Shown: positions 25,034 through 34,347, counted from the first letter of the stretch. The stretch: DNA of 64,000 nt from Streptomyces spinosus (GCF_020400655.1 NZ_JAINRC010000031.1:1-64000), one strand, 5' to 3'. Translations and numbers: made by a program. The notes: generated from the sequence alone by a model not told the origin.

Positions 25034-26239
25034 ATGGTGGCCGGTGACGACGGTCTGGGCCTGGACGAGGTGCTGCGGGCAGCGGAGAACGCCGCCCCCG
25101 TGGAGTCCGTGGACGTGGTGGCCCAGAACCTGGAGAAACGCCTCTCGGCGACCGAGGTGTGCTTCCTGTTCGTCGACATCCTCGGCCAGGAGGCCGTCCG
25201 GCTGCCCAGAGCCGGCGTCGCCGGGCAGACGCGCGGGCAGGCGGGACGAGTGCGCCTGGCGGGCAGCGTATACGACCGGGTGCTGCGTTCCCAGCACCTG
25301 CATCAGGAGGACGCCCCGGAAGGTGCGTGCCGAGTGGTGGCGCCGGTGACGAACCGCGGCGACTGCATCGGCGTACTGGAAATGGTGGTGCCGCATGCGG
25401 ACGAGGCGGTCCGCGACGCGGTGGTGCAGGCCGCGCACGCGCTGGCGTACATCGTGGTCACCGACCGTCGCTTCACCGACCTCTACCACTGGAGCCGACG
25501 CACCACCCCGGTGAGCCTCGCGGCCGAGATCCAGCACCAACTGCTGCCGTCCGCGCCCAGCTGCGAGGCCGCCCACTTCACCCTGGCCTGCGGCCTGGCC
25601 CCGGCCGACGAGGCCGGTGGCGACACCTACGACTACGCCCTGAACCGCAACGCTCTGAATCTGTCGATCACGGACGCGATGGGGCACGACACCGCCTCCG
25701 CCCTGCTGGCGACCCTCACCGTCAATGCCCTGCGCGGAGCCCGCCGCGCCGGCCGCAGCCTGCTGGACCAGGCCTACGCCGCCCACCATGCCATCACCGA
25801 CCACGCATACGGCATGACCACCGGCCAGCTGCTGCGCATCCATCTCGACACCGGCGACTGCGAGCTGGTCAACGCCGGTCATCCCTGGCCCCTGCGGCTG
25901 CGCGGGGACCGCGTGCGGGAGCTGCCGCTGAAGGTGAACCTGCCGTTCGGGGCGCCCGCCCCGGTCACCTACGAGATACAGCACATCCACCTGGAACCGG
26001 ATGACCGGCTGGTCCTGATCACCGACGGGATGCAGGACCGCACAGCCGCCAAGGTCCAGTTGCCCGCCCTCCTCCACGACACCCGCAACCAGCATCCACG
26101 CGAAGTCGTCCGGGCCCTGACCGAAGCGGTCCACGACGCCTGCGACGGGCACCTGCCCGACGACGCCACCACCCTCGTCCTGGACTGGCACGGCAGCCGC
26201 TCCGGACAACGCCACACCACCGGCGGCTCCAACGCCTGA
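25034..26239 (+). CDS. SpoIIE-type PP2C phosphatase, RsbU-like, with N-terminal GAF-like domain
   Basis: The 401-residue protein has a GAF-like region (about 20-150) and a PP2C/SpoIIE catalytic domain (about 165-395). The metal-binding positions are present: GGDTYDY, ITDAMGHDTASA, LITDGMQDR and PDDATTLVLDW. It should dephosphorylate STAS-type anti-sigma antagonists. It belongs to the same subfamily as 49410-50597 and 52564-53724 (shared LAAEIQHQLLP and ALRGARRAG segments), but it retains all the Asp ligands. The ATG at 25034 lies six bases after GGGAGG. Confidence 0.88.
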   Translation: MVAGDDGLGLDEVLRAAENAAPVESVDVVAQNLEKRLSATEVCFLFVDILGQEAVRLPRAGVAGQTRGQAGRVRLAGSVYDRVLRSQHLHQEDAPEGACRVVAPVTNRGDCIGVLEMVVPHADEAVRDAVVQAAHALAYIVVTDRRFTDLYHWSRRTTPVSLAAEIQHQLLPSAPSCEAAHFTLACGLAPADEAGGDTYDYALNRNALNLSITDAMGHDTASALLATLTVNALRGARRAGRSLLDQAYAAHHAITDHAYGMTTGQLLRIHLDTGDCELVNAGHPWPLRLRGDRVRELPLKVNLPFGAPAPVTYEIQHIHLEPDDRLVLITDGMQDRTAAKVQLPALLHDTRNQHPREVVRALTEAVHDACDGHLPDDATTLVLDWHGSRSGQRHTTGGSNA

Positions 26240-26281
26240 CGAGTACACATGTCCCTCCCGGCCGTCCGCCGGCGGGAGCAG

Positions 26282-26644
26282 TCACCGTTTCCCATCGGCT
26301 TGTGCGCGGGCGCGTTCGATGTCGGGGACGTGCCTCTCGGCCCACTCCCGGACGGCACGCAGGGGTGTCAGCAGTGACCGCCCGAGGTCGGTGAGGGCGT
26401 ACTCGACATGCGGGGGATTCGCGGGGATCTCCGTTCGGGAGATCAGCCCGTCGTACTCCATCGCGCGAAGCGTCTCGGTGAGCGCCTTCGACGTGATCCC
26501 ACGGATGTGCGCCTTGAGTTCCGTGAACCGCATCGGCCCGCCGTCCAGCGCGTTCACGACGAACACCGTCCAGCGCGCCCCGATCCGGTGCAGAACTGTG
26601 CGACTGGGGCAGGTCGCGGCCATGACGTTGTACGGGTTACCCAT
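26282..26644 (-). CDS. HxlR-family transcriptional regulator
   Basis: The 120-residue winged-helix protein has the family hallmarks: an N-terminal Cys (AATCPSRTVLHRIGARWTVFVV), MRFTELKAHIRGITSKALTETLR and a GLISRTE wing followed by VEYALTDLGRSL. HxlR regulators often sense thiol-reactive or quinone compounds through the N-terminal Cys. It is divergent from an MFS transporter with a 55-base gap containing a 19-base palindrome, the probable operator for both genes. Confidence 0.92.
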   Translation of the reverse strand: MGNPYNVMAATCPSRTVLHRIGARWTVFVVNALDGGPMRFTELKAHIRGITSKALTETLRAMEYDGLISRTEIPANPPHVEYALTDLGRSLLTPLRAVREWAERHVPDIERARAQADGKR

Positions 26645-26672
26645 GCACGGCTCCCGGTAGCGTTGTGGATAC

Positions 26673-26691
26673 CGGTATAGAATCTATACCG
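26673..26691. promoter_or_regulatory. Operator-like palindrome between hxlR-type and MFS genes
   Basis: CGGTATAGA-A-TCTATACCG is a perfect 9-bp inverted repeat around one base, strikingly A/T-rich for this genome. It contains TATAGA/TATACC -10-like elements in both directions and ends nine bases before the MFS GTG, so binding would block both promoters. HxlR proteins commonly bind GTA-N-TAC palindromes of this kind. Confidence 0.8.
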
Positions 26692-26699
26692 TCCGGGCT

Positions 26700-27926
26700 G
26701 TGACTCCTTCCGATCGCACGATCCGCCCCTCGACAGCCCGGCACCGTCGTTTCGTCGCAGCGATCGCCATCGACTCGATCGGCACGGGTGTCTTCGTTCC
26801 CGTCTCGCTGCTGTACTTCCTGGCCACGACGTCGCTGACGCTGACGCAGGTGGGCGCGGCACTGACGACGGCCGGGCTACTGGCGCTGCCGGTAGGCCCT
26901 CTCGGCGGAGGACTGGTCGACCGATACGGCACCAAGCCGGTGCTCCAGGCGGCGAACCTGGCCCAGGCCGTCGGCTTCGCCGGGTATCTCGTCGTGGGCC
27001 AGACATGGCAGATCACCGTCTGTGCCTGGCTGAACAGTGCCGGGAGGGCGGTGTTCTTCGGATGCTACGGCGCGACCGTCACCGCGCTGGCCGCGCCCGG
27101 CCAACGCGAGCGCTGGTTCGGTCTTCTGGGGTCGGTACGGAACATCGGCTACGCACTCGGCGGCCTCCTCACCGCCGTCGCCGTGAGCTTCGGTACTCAC
27201 GGTGTCTACACCGCCATCGTGGCCGTCAACGCCTTGTCCTATCTGGCCGCCTTCGTTCTGACGCGGGCGGTGCCGAACATCCGTCCCGAGGAGGGTCGCG
27301 ACGCTGCTGGAGGCTGGGGGCGTGTACTGCGGGACCTGCGGTACCTGTCGGTGGTCGTGCACCAACTGTTCTTCGCGGTCTCCTTGTTCGCCCTCAACAT
27401 CGCGATACCGGTCTACGCCGTGGACGTGCTGGGGCTGCCCGGTTGGACTGCCGGCGCTGTCTTCACGCTCAACACCCTGATGGTCGGCTTCGGTCAAGGC
27501 GTCGTCGTCGGGTCGCTCGGCGGGCGCACCCGCAGTCGCGTCCTCGTCGCCGGGCACGCCTGCTTCGCGACCGGCTACCTCCTGTTCCTCACCGCCGACC
27601 GCGTGACCGCGCTCGCCCCGGCATTCGGCATCGTGCTGCTCGGTGCGATCAGCTACACCTTCGGTGAAATCCTCGGCGGCCCCATCACGTCGACCGTCGC
27701 AGCGGAAAGCGCCCCAGACGCCCTGCGCGGCCGGTACCTCGCCCTCAATCAGCTTGCGGTAAGTGCCGCGGGGGCGCTCGCTCCGGCCGCACTCTCGGGG
27801 TTGCTGTCCACGGGGGCGGCGACGATCTGGCTGACCCTGGTCGGCGTCAGCGTCCTCGGAGCCATGCTCGCCACCACGATCGGCACAGTGGTGCCGGCGG
27901 CGCGGAGCCACATCGGAAGTGTCTAG
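26700..27926 (+). CDS. MFS transporter
   Basis: The 408-residue protein has about 12 hydrophobic helices and the MFS loop motif GGGLVDRYGTKPVL (near residue 62). It is likely a drug or metabolite exporter, since it is controlled by a divergent HxlR-type regulator. The GTG at 26700 has no ribosome-binding site and lies just downstream of a -10-like TATACC, so the mRNA may be leaderless. The substrate cannot be predicted. Confidence 0.9.
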   Translation: MTPSDRTIRPSTARHRRFVAAIAIDSIGTGVFVPVSLLYFLATTSLTLTQVGAALTTAGLLALPVGPLGGGLVDRYGTKPVLQAANLAQAVGFAGYLVVGQTWQITVCAWLNSAGRAVFFGCYGATVTALAAPGQRERWFGLLGSVRNIGYALGGLLTAVAVSFGTHGVYTAIVAVNALSYLAAFVLTRAVPNIRPEEGRDAAGGWGRVLRDLRYLSVVVHQLFFAVSLFALNIAIPVYAVDVLGLPGWTAGAVFTLNTLMVGFGQGVVVGSLGGRTRSRVLVAGHACFATGYLLFLTADRVTALAPAFGIVLLGAISYTFGEILGGPITSTVAAESAPDALRGRYLALNQLAVSAAGALAPAALSGLLSTGAATIWLTLVGVSVLGAMLATTIGTVVPAARSHIGSV

Positions 27927-28121
27927 TGCCGTGGGTTGGCCCGGTCGGCGGTCATGGCGGTCGGCTGACGCTCACATGTGCCGGCAAGCACGAGGGGGCG
28001 CCGCCGGTATCGGGCAGGCACCGTGCCTACGCCCTCACGGCCTGAACGGCATTGTCCTCGCGAGAGAGCACGGGCGTTGCCTTCGCGGCTCGCCGCCTCA
28101 GTGCGTTGGACCGTGTCCCGG

Positions 28122-28538
28122 TCAGCGGCGGCGGGACGCGGCCCGTTGCGCCTGCCGGCGCAGGGCAGCGACCCGGGCAGGGCGTCGGCGCGGCGCCGGA
28201 ACCGGCCGGTTGCGTACCGTGGGCAGGGGTGCCGGACGGGTGGTGCCGGCTTTCTCCTGACCGGGAAGCGCGAGGAGCGCCACGAGGGTCGCTGCCAGCA
28301 GGAGGACCAGATCGATCCAGGCGACCCAGTTCCAGCCGTCCTTCCGGCTCGTCTCGTAGGGCGCGGCGACGTCGTAGATGACGAGATAGGCGAAAGCCAA
28401 GTACCGGACGTGCCTCTTCTTCGACGCGGTGTCCGCGACGAAGCAGACGGCCAGAACGAGGAGTAGAGGAAGGTTGACGTACCAGGCCACCCGAGGCGCC
28501 AGCAGGATGAACGCGGCAGCCGTGACACTCGTGAACAC
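28122..28538 (-). CDS. Small membrane protein of unknown function
   Basis: The 138-residue protein has hydrophobic segments at about 5-20, 22-36, 47-62 and 77-98, followed by a basic, Arg/Pro-rich tail. No family is recognised. The GTG at 28538 was chosen because hydrophobic sequence starts right after it; a much longer frame continues upstream (to 28955) but has no protein-like features. Coding third positions favour this strand. It could belong to 2TM/DUF-type membrane proteins. Confidence 0.55.
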   Translation of the reverse strand: MFTSVTAAAFILLAPRVAWYVNLPLLLVLAVCFVADTASKKRHVRYLAFAYLVIYDVAAPYETSRKDGWNWVAWIDLVLLLAATLVALLALPGQEKAGTTRPAPLPTVRNRPVPAPRRRPARVAALRRQAQRAASRRR

Positions 28539-28981
28539 CTGACACCCCCGTATCTCGATCGACAGGACCCTAGCACCGGATGTCCCCCGCCCGGACGGGT
28601 CAGGACGGCGGGAGGTTGGCGAGCAGTACATCGGCTCGGGAACGAACGGCGAGTTCGTCGAACCCGGCCGCAGTCCTCCGCCGGCCTTGCCGCCCTGCTC
28701 GAGGGACATGCCTGCACCCGTTGGGGCTACCGCGCTTCCGTCCGGCATTCCTTGCTCTGGTCCATCCGAGTTGCATGCACACAAAAGGTTATGTATCGTT
28801 ACTCTCAGTAATACATCGACCCGAGCATTCACGAGACAAGCGAACGCAGAACCGTCTCGCTGCCCATACGTGCAGCAATCACGGGCGCGCCGCACTGCTT
28901 TCCTCGCGGACGATCGATTCGTATGCCGTGGCCGTGCCGCGAATGCGCCCCTCAAGGATTTCGACCATCCGAGGAGTCATC
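28539..28981. other. Divergent gene-free stretch of about 440 bases
   Basis: It separates the small membrane protein (-) from the epoxide-hydrolase-like gene (+). It contains an A/T-rich promoter and palindrome at 28771-28811; the rest shows nothing I can name. Confidence 0.5.
28771..28811 (+). promoter_or_regulatory. Promoter-like hexamers with TTACT-CTC-AGTAA operator-like palindrome
   Basis: TTGCAT (28771-28776) and TATCGT (28794-28799) are 17 bases apart, a housekeeping-type promoter. The palindrome TTACT-CTC-AGTAA (28799-28811) overlaps the -10 and is flanked by ATGTAT and ATACAT, as in many TetR-type operators. The segment is unusually A/T-rich. The next gene starts 170 bases downstream. 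Confidence 0.5.
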
Positions 28982-30304
28982 ATGCCCGAGGCTCTCCGCG
29001 CGCACTCTCGCAGGAAGTTCCTCTCCACTTCGGCCGCCGCCGTGGCCGCGTCAGCGACGGGTGTTGCCGGCCTGGGCTCCTGGGACCTGTCCGGGAAGCC
29101 GGTCTCGGCGAGCGAGCGGCAGGCCATCCGGCCGTTCCGGGTGGACGTTCCGGAGCGAGAACTGACGGAGCTGCGGCGCCGCATCGCGGCGACACGGTGG
29201 CCCGACCGGGAAACGGTCCGCGATCAGTCCCAGGGTGTCCAACTGGCCACCATCAAGGAACTCGCCGGCTATTGGGAAGCCACCTACAACTGGCGAAGGA
29301 TCGAGAGGAAACTCAACTCGCTGCCGCAGTACAAGACGGAGATCGACGGGCTGGACATACACTTCATCCACGTTCGCTCCCCTCACTCGGACGCGCTCCC
29401 GATGATCCTGACCCATGGCTGGCCCGGATCCGTCCTGGAGTTCCTGAAGGTCATCGGTCCGCTCAGCAACCCCACGGCCCACGGCGGCCGTGCCGAGGAT
29501 GCCTTCCATCTGGTCATACCGTCCATGCCCGGCTACGGCTTCTCGGAACGGCCGACGACCACCGGGTGGAACCCCGACCGCATCGCCCGCGCCTGGGCCG
29601 TGCTGATGGAGCGGCTGGGCTACAAGCACTACGTGTCCCAGGGCGGCGACTGGGGTGCCGTCATCTCGGACAAGATGGCGGTCCAGCGGCCGGCAGGACT
29701 GCTCGGGATCCACGTCAACTTCCCCGCGACCGTCCCGCCGGACATCGCCAGGAAACTGGCGTGCGGAGACCCCGTACCCGCCGGTCTGAGCCCGGACGAG
29801 AAGGCGGCGTACAACAAGCTGGCCACCTTCTACAAAACCGGATCGGGCTACTCGGCCATGATGGTCACCCGCCCGCAGACCGAGGGATACGGGCTGACGG
29901 ACTCCCCCGTCGGCCTGGCCGCCTGGATGTACGACAAGTTCGCCGCCTGGACGTACAGCGACGGGCATCCGGAGCGCGTGCTCACCAAGGACGAGATGCT
30001 CGACGACATCACGCTCTACTGGGTGACGAACACCGCGACTTCTTCCTCGCGGCTCTACTGGGAGAACAACGCCAACAACTTCAACGCCGTTTCGGTATCG
30101 CTCCCCGCCGCCATCACTGTGTTCCCGGGTGAGATCTACCAGGCACCGAGAAGCTGGGCGTCGCGCGCGTACCACAACCTCTTCTACTACAACCGGGTCC
30201 GCAACGGCGGCCACTTCGCGGCCTGGGAAGTCCCGGACATCTTCACGAGGGAACTCCGCGCGGCCTTCGGTACGCTGCGCCGCACACATGGCGCGGGGAA
30301 GTAG
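28982..30304 (+). CDS. Secreted (Tat) epoxide hydrolase-like alpha/beta hydrolase
   Basis: The 440-residue protein starts with a twin-arginine signal (HSRRKFLSTSAAAVAASATG, residues 7-26). The epoxide hydrolase N-terminal domain follows (about 45-155, RPFRVDVPERELTELRRRIAA). The alpha/beta hydrolase core has the oxyanion motif HGWPGS (near 142), the nucleophile elbow GGDWGA (near 220) and the catalytic His in NGGHFAAWE near the C-terminus. This matches microsomal-type epoxide hydrolases and Streptomyces EphD-like proteins. GAGGAG precedes the ATG at 28982. The physiological substrate is unknown. Confidence 0.9.
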   Translation: MPEALRAHSRRKFLSTSAAAVAASATGVAGLGSWDLSGKPVSASERQAIRPFRVDVPERELTELRRRIAATRWPDRETVRDQSQGVQLATIKELAGYWEATYNWRRIERKLNSLPQYKTEIDGLDIHFIHVRSPHSDALPMILTHGWPGSVLEFLKVIGPLSNPTAHGGRAEDAFHLVIPSMPGYGFSERPTTTGWNPDRIARAWAVLMERLGYKHYVSQGGDWGAVISDKMAVQRPAGLLGIHVNFPATVPPDIARKLACGDPVPAGLSPDEKAAYNKLATFYKTGSGYSAMMVTRPQTEGYGLTDSPVGLAAWMYDKFAAWTYSDGHPERVLTKDEMLDDITLYWVTNTATSSSRLYWENNANNFNAVSVSLPAAITVFPGEIYQAPRSWASRAYHNLFYYNRVRNGGHFAAWEVPDIFTRELRAAFGTLRRTHGAGK

Positions 30305-30422
30305 AGCGGCAGGTGTGACCGTACTGTGACAGCCTCGCAGCATCGCCGCTCGATGCGCATCAACCGCAGTCCCCTAACCTGGCGATGGTGGGGGTTGAGG
30401 TCGTATCGGGGAGGGCGATCGA

Positions 30423-30761
30423 GTGTCGCTGCACTGCCACCTCTGCATCAGGGACACCAAGGCCGATCGACGCCGGTCTCCGCGGGAAGCGCGCCACGGA
30501 GGCCGGCGCGGACCTGGAGTTCGTCGGTGTCGAGCGCAGTGGGGATTCTGCGACGGCGCACCGCGTGACCCCTCCGTCATGCCGGGGCCGCTCTCCGGCC
30601 TGGCCACGACGTCGGCCGCCGGCAGCGGCACCGTGCCACCGGACGCGCCTGTCTCCGTTCACCTGGTGAACCGCCGGCCGCGTGGCGTGAGGCAGGAGGA
30701 CGCCCGCGAGGGCATGACGGTGCTCCTCGGCGGTCCGCTGTCCGTCACCCTCGCCGGCTGA
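30423..30761 (+). CDS. Small ORF upstream of kinase gene, possibly frame-disturbed
   Basis: A 112-codon frame starts at GTG 30423, eight bases after GGGGAGGG, and ends seven bases before the kinase GTG, which suggests a real coupled gene. It opens with LHCHLC, a possible zinc pair. Codon bias is strongly coding in this frame at both ends, but from about 30462 to 30550 the +1 frame looks coding instead (IDAGLRGKRATEAGADLEF). This implies two compensating single-base shifts. No family is recognised. Confidence 0.5.
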   Translation: MSLHCHLCIRDTKADRRRSPREARHGGRRGPGVRRCRAQWGFCDGAPRDPSVMPGPLSGLATTSAAGSGTVPPDAPVSVHLVNRRPRGVRQEDAREGMTVLLGGPLSVTLAG

Positions 30762-30768
30762 GGCCGCC

Positions 30769-33700
30769 GTGGGACGCGGACCGGCCCGCATCTGGACGCC
30801 CGGCGACGTCGTGCTGGGCCTGTACGAGGTGCTCGACGTGGTGCGCGACGGCGGGATGGGCCTGGTGCACAGGGTCCGGCACCGCGACTGGCAGGTGGAC
30901 CTGGCAGTGAAGACCCCGCGCCCGGAGCGGGTGCGCACGCCGCACGACCGGCGGCTGTTCGAGACCGAGGCGGGCACGTGGGTGGGACTCGGGCTGCACC
31001 CGCACACCGTCAACTGCGTGTACGTGCGCACCATCGACTCGCTGCCCCGGGTGTTCGCCGAGTGGATCGACGGCGGCAGCCTGGCCGCGGCCGTGCGCGG
31101 CGGCAGGCTGTACGAGGGCGGCCACCGGGTGGCGCTCGGCCGCATCCTCGACGTGGCCGTGCAGATGGCCTGGGGTCTGGCACACGCCCATGACAGCGGG
31201 CTCGTCCACCAGGATGTGAAACCGGCGAACGTGATGCTCCAGACGGACGGCACCGCCAAGGTCACCGACTTCGGCCTGGCCGGGACGTCGGCGGCGAACC
31301 GGCAGGAGAGCGGCGACGACCCGCCGGGCGTGACGTTCGCGGGGATGACACCGGCCTACTGCTCCCCGGAGCAGGCGGTGGCCGCCGCGGGGCGCCGCGC
31401 GGTCCGGCTGACCACGGCGACCGACGTGTGGTCCTGGGCGGTGAGCGTCCTGGAGATGTTCGCCGGACGTCGCCTCACCGACCACGGACAGGCCGCCGGC
31501 GACGCACTGGAGAGGTTCCTGCGGGCCGGCGGCGCCGACGACGCGCGGGTGCCGGCGATGCCCGCGAGCGTCGGCGGACTGCTGCGGCAGTGCTTCCAAC
31601 AGGACCCGGCGGCGCGCCCGTCCGGCTTCCACGAGATCTCATCGGCACTCGTCGAGCTGTACCGCGCGGAGCTCGGCACCGCCTACGGGCGGCCCGAGCC
31701 CAGGAGGGTGGACCTGCTGTCGGCCGGTCTGTCCAACCAGGCCCTGTCCCTCCTGGACCTGGGCCGGGCCGACGAGGCCGAGGAGCTGTGGCAGCGGGCC
31801 GTGGCAGCCGACCCGCACCACCTCCCGACCCTCTACAACTCCGGCCTGCACCGGTGGCGTTCCGGACGCCTGACCGGAGAGGAGCTGTTCTCCGACCTGG
31901 CGGCGGCCCGCGCCGCCGGACCTCCCGACGGCCTCGGCGCGCTCCTGCTCGGCTGCGCGGCGCTGGAACGCCACGAGGACGGGCAGGCGGCGGAGTTGCT
32001 GCGCGAGGCGGTCGCCGCCGAACCGGACTCGATGGACGCCGCGGTGGCGCTGGCCGAGCTGGCGCGCCGCCCGCCACCGGTCCGCGCCGAGCTCGACGGC
32101 CTCATCGGGCGGGTGACGGCGGTCGCGGCGAGTGCGGACGGCGGCCTCGTGCTGTCCGGCGACAGCTCGGGCCGGCTGGTGCTGTGGGCGCACGGCGAGC
32201 GGAGCCGGCGACGCGCTCGGCGGACCCTGACACGGAGCGGGCAGCGCGTGCTCCACCTCGCCATGGACGCGGCGGGCACGCGTGGCGCGGTGCTCCGCGA
32301 GGACGGCTCGGTCGAGACCTGGGACCTGGCACGCCGCCGCCGGCTCGACCGGCCGGCCCGGCAGGACAGTTCTCCCGCCTGCACGCTGGCGGTCAGCGGC
32401 GACGGCCGCTACGTGGCCGTGGGACGCCAGGACGGCACCGTACGGATCTGGCAGCCCGGCCGGCCGGACCAGGTGGTCGCCATGGTGCGGGCGCACAGCG
32501 GCGCGGTCACCTCGCTCGCGCTGAGCCGCGACGGCAGCAGGGGCGTGTCCGCGTCCTTCGGCCGAGGTGATCACGACGGCACGGTCCGCGCGTGGGCCCC
32601 GTTCGCCGGACGGCTGCTCGGCACCCTGACCGGACCGGTTCGGGGGACGCTGCACGGAAGGGAGGTGCGGACCTCGGCGCTGGACCTGGTGGGCATCTCC
32701 CCTGATGCCCGCTGCGCCGTGGTCGCCTGGTGGACAGGGCCGCTGACGGTGTGGGACGCCCGGCGTTGCGAGGTGGTCAGCGAAGTGCCGCACCGGTTGC
32801 GGCACGTGGAGGCCGTCGCGGTCGCCTCGTCCGGACCCACTTTGCTGACCGCCGGCGACGGCGGGACGTCGATCCAGGCGTGGGACCCGGCAACCGGCCG
32901 CTGCCTGCGCACCGTGGACCGGGACACGCCGTCCGGCCTGTACTCGGTGGACGGCGTCGCGCTCGCGGCGAAGGGCAGGGTGGCCGTGCTCGGCGGCGAC
33001 GGCCTGGTCGTACTGCGTTCGCTGCCCGGCACCGGCTACCGCGCGCCGTGGTGCTACGCCCGCCCTGGTTCGGCCCGTGAACTCACCCGTACGGACGAGG
33101 CGTTCCGCGCGCTGATCGCACGCGTCGACGAGCTGGCGGACACCGAACGCTACGCGTCCGCCGCCGAGACGCTGCGCGCCGCACAGCAGGTGCCCGGCTT
33201 CGCCCGTCATCCCGAGGTGCGCCGGGCGTGGGTGAGGGTGGGAGCGCACGGCCGCCGGGCGACGCTGCTCGGCGCGTGGGTACTTTGGGGGTACGACGGG
33301 GACCAGGTGCTCACCCAGCCCGTCACCGCCGCGCTCGGCCGCGCCGGCACCCTGTTGGCGACCGGTCGGTGGACCGGCGAGGTGGACGTGTGGGACGCCG
33401 CCGCCGGGGAGCGGCTGCACACCTTCGACCGCGGTGAGCGCGGCAGTGCCCGGGACATCCGGTTCGCCCTCGACGGCCTCCTGCTGCTGGTCCTGACCAA
33501 CGTGGGCACGATCCGGCAGTTGAGCCTGGAGGACGGCGGCAAGCGGCTTTTCACCGACGACTCCGGCCGGATCAGCGCTTTCGCGCTGAACCCCGCGGGC
33601 AACCGGGTGCTGATCGGCGACGAGAGCGGCACGCTGCGGATGCGGGACCTGCCCGCCGGCTCCGTACTGAGCACGGTCCGGGCGCACGCGGGCAAGGTGC

Positions 33701-34347
33701 ACGCGGTGGCTCTCAGCCCCGACGGCAGGTTCGCCGCCACGCACGGCAGCACCCGGTCGCAGACCTCGTTCCCCCAGGCGGGCGAGCACGAAGTGCACCT
33801 GTGGCCGCTGGACGCGGAGCGTCCCGCCTGGACCCTGCCGTCGCGCGGCGGTGAGGAGTTCCCGGACTTCAGCCCGGACGGGCGGACCCTGTTCCTGTCC
33901 ACCGGTCTGAGCACCACGGCGTGGGACGTGGCGAGCGGCGCCTTCCGGTACTCGGTCGACTGCGGCGGCTCGTTCTCGTCCGGCCAGACCGCACGGGCCT
34001 TCAGCGCCGACGGCACGCTGGCCGCCTCCCCGGGCCGCGACGGGGTTCAGGTGTGGGAGACCGCCACCGGCCGGGTGCTCCACTCGCTGCCCTGCGGCAT
34101 GCCGTACGGCTTCGCCCTCAGCGCCGACGGCACGTTCGCGGTGACCGGCGGCTGGGACGGGCTGCTGCGCGTGTGGGACCTGCGTTCGGGATCCTGCCTG
34201 CGGACGCTGGAGGGCCACGAAGGACCCGTCGCGAGCGTCGAGTTGAGCCCGGACGGCACCTTGCTGGCCACCGCGGACCTGGGCTCGGCGCTGCGGGTGT
34301 GGGAGCTGGCCTGGGACTACGCCGTCGGGCCCGGGGACGGTGACTGA
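30769..34347 (+). CDS. Ser/Thr protein kinase with TPR-like and WD40 domains
   Basis: The 1192-residue cytoplasmic protein has a kinase domain at about 10-290: glycine loop RDGGMGLVHRV, ATP-binding Lys in DLAVKTPR, catalytic loop LVHQDVKPANVML (HQD instead of HRD), DFG and TPAYCSPEQ. A helical TPR-like stretch follows (about 310-440, LSNQALSLLDLGRADEAEEL). The remainder is WD40-type repeats, perhaps two propellers, with recurring SGDGRYVAVG / TVRIWQPG units and a last repeat near 1120-1185. There is no membrane segment. The Asp of the catalytic loop is retained, so the kinase is probably active. The repeats presumably act as a partner-binding scaffold. Confidence 0.92.
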   Translation: MGRGPARIWTPGDVVLGLYEVLDVVRDGGMGLVHRVRHRDWQVDLAVKTPRPERVRTPHDRRLFETEAGTWVGLGLHPHTVNCVYVRTIDSLPRVFAEWIDGGSLAAAVRGGRLYEGGHRVALGRILDVAVQMAWGLAHAHDSGLVHQDVKPANVMLQTDGTAKVTDFGLAGTSAANRQESGDDPPGVTFAGMTPAYCSPEQAVAAAGRRAVRLTTATDVWSWAVSVLEMFAGRRLTDHGQAAGDALERFLRAGGADDARVPAMPASVGGLLRQCFQQDPAARPSGFHEISSALVELYRAELGTAYGRPEPRRVDLLSAGLSNQALSLLDLGRADEAEELWQRAVAADPHHLPTLYNSGLHRWRSGRLTGEELFSDLAAARAAGPPDGLGALLLGCAALERHEDGQAAELLREAVAAEPDSMDAAVALAELARRPPPVRAELDGLIGRVTAVAASADGGLVLSGDSSGRLVLWAHGERSRRRARRTLTRSGQRVLHLAMDAAGTRGAVLREDGSVETWDLARRRRLDRPARQDSSPACTLAVSGDGRYVAVGRQDGTVRIWQPGRPDQVVAMVRAHSGAVTSLALSRDGSRGVSASFGRGDHDGTVRAWAPFAGRLLGTLTGPVRGTLHGREVRTSALDLVGISPDARCAVVAWWTGPLTVWDARRCEVVSEVPHRLRHVEAVAVASSGPTLLTAGDGGTSIQAWDPATGRCLRTVDRDTPSGLYSVDGVALAAKGRVAVLGGDGLVVLRSLPGTGYRAPWCYARPGSARELTRTDEAFRALIARVDELADTERYASAAETLRAAQQVPGFARHPEVRRAWVRVGAHGRRATLLGAWVLWGYDGDQVLTQPVTAALGRAGTLLATGRWTGEVDVWDAAAGERLHTFDRGERGSARDIRFALDGLLLLVLTNVGTIRQLSLEDGGKRLFTDDSGRISAFALNPAGNRVLIGDESGTLRMRDLPAGSVLSTVRAHAGKVHAVALSPDGRFAATHGSTRSQTSFPQAGEHEVHLWPLDAERPAWTLPSRGGEEFPDFSPDGRTLFLSTGLSTTAWDVASGAFRYSVDCGGSFSSGQTARAFSADGTLAASPGRDGVQVWETATGRVLHSLPCGMPYGFALSADGTFAVTGGWDGLLRVWDLRSGSCLRTLEGHEGPVASVELSPDGTLLATADLGSALRVWELAWDYAVGPGDGD

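Noticed and set aside
28539..28955. N-terminal extension of the small membrane protein
   Set aside because: Low-complexity, crosses the probable promoter of the divergent gene, and hydrophobic sequence starts only after 28538.
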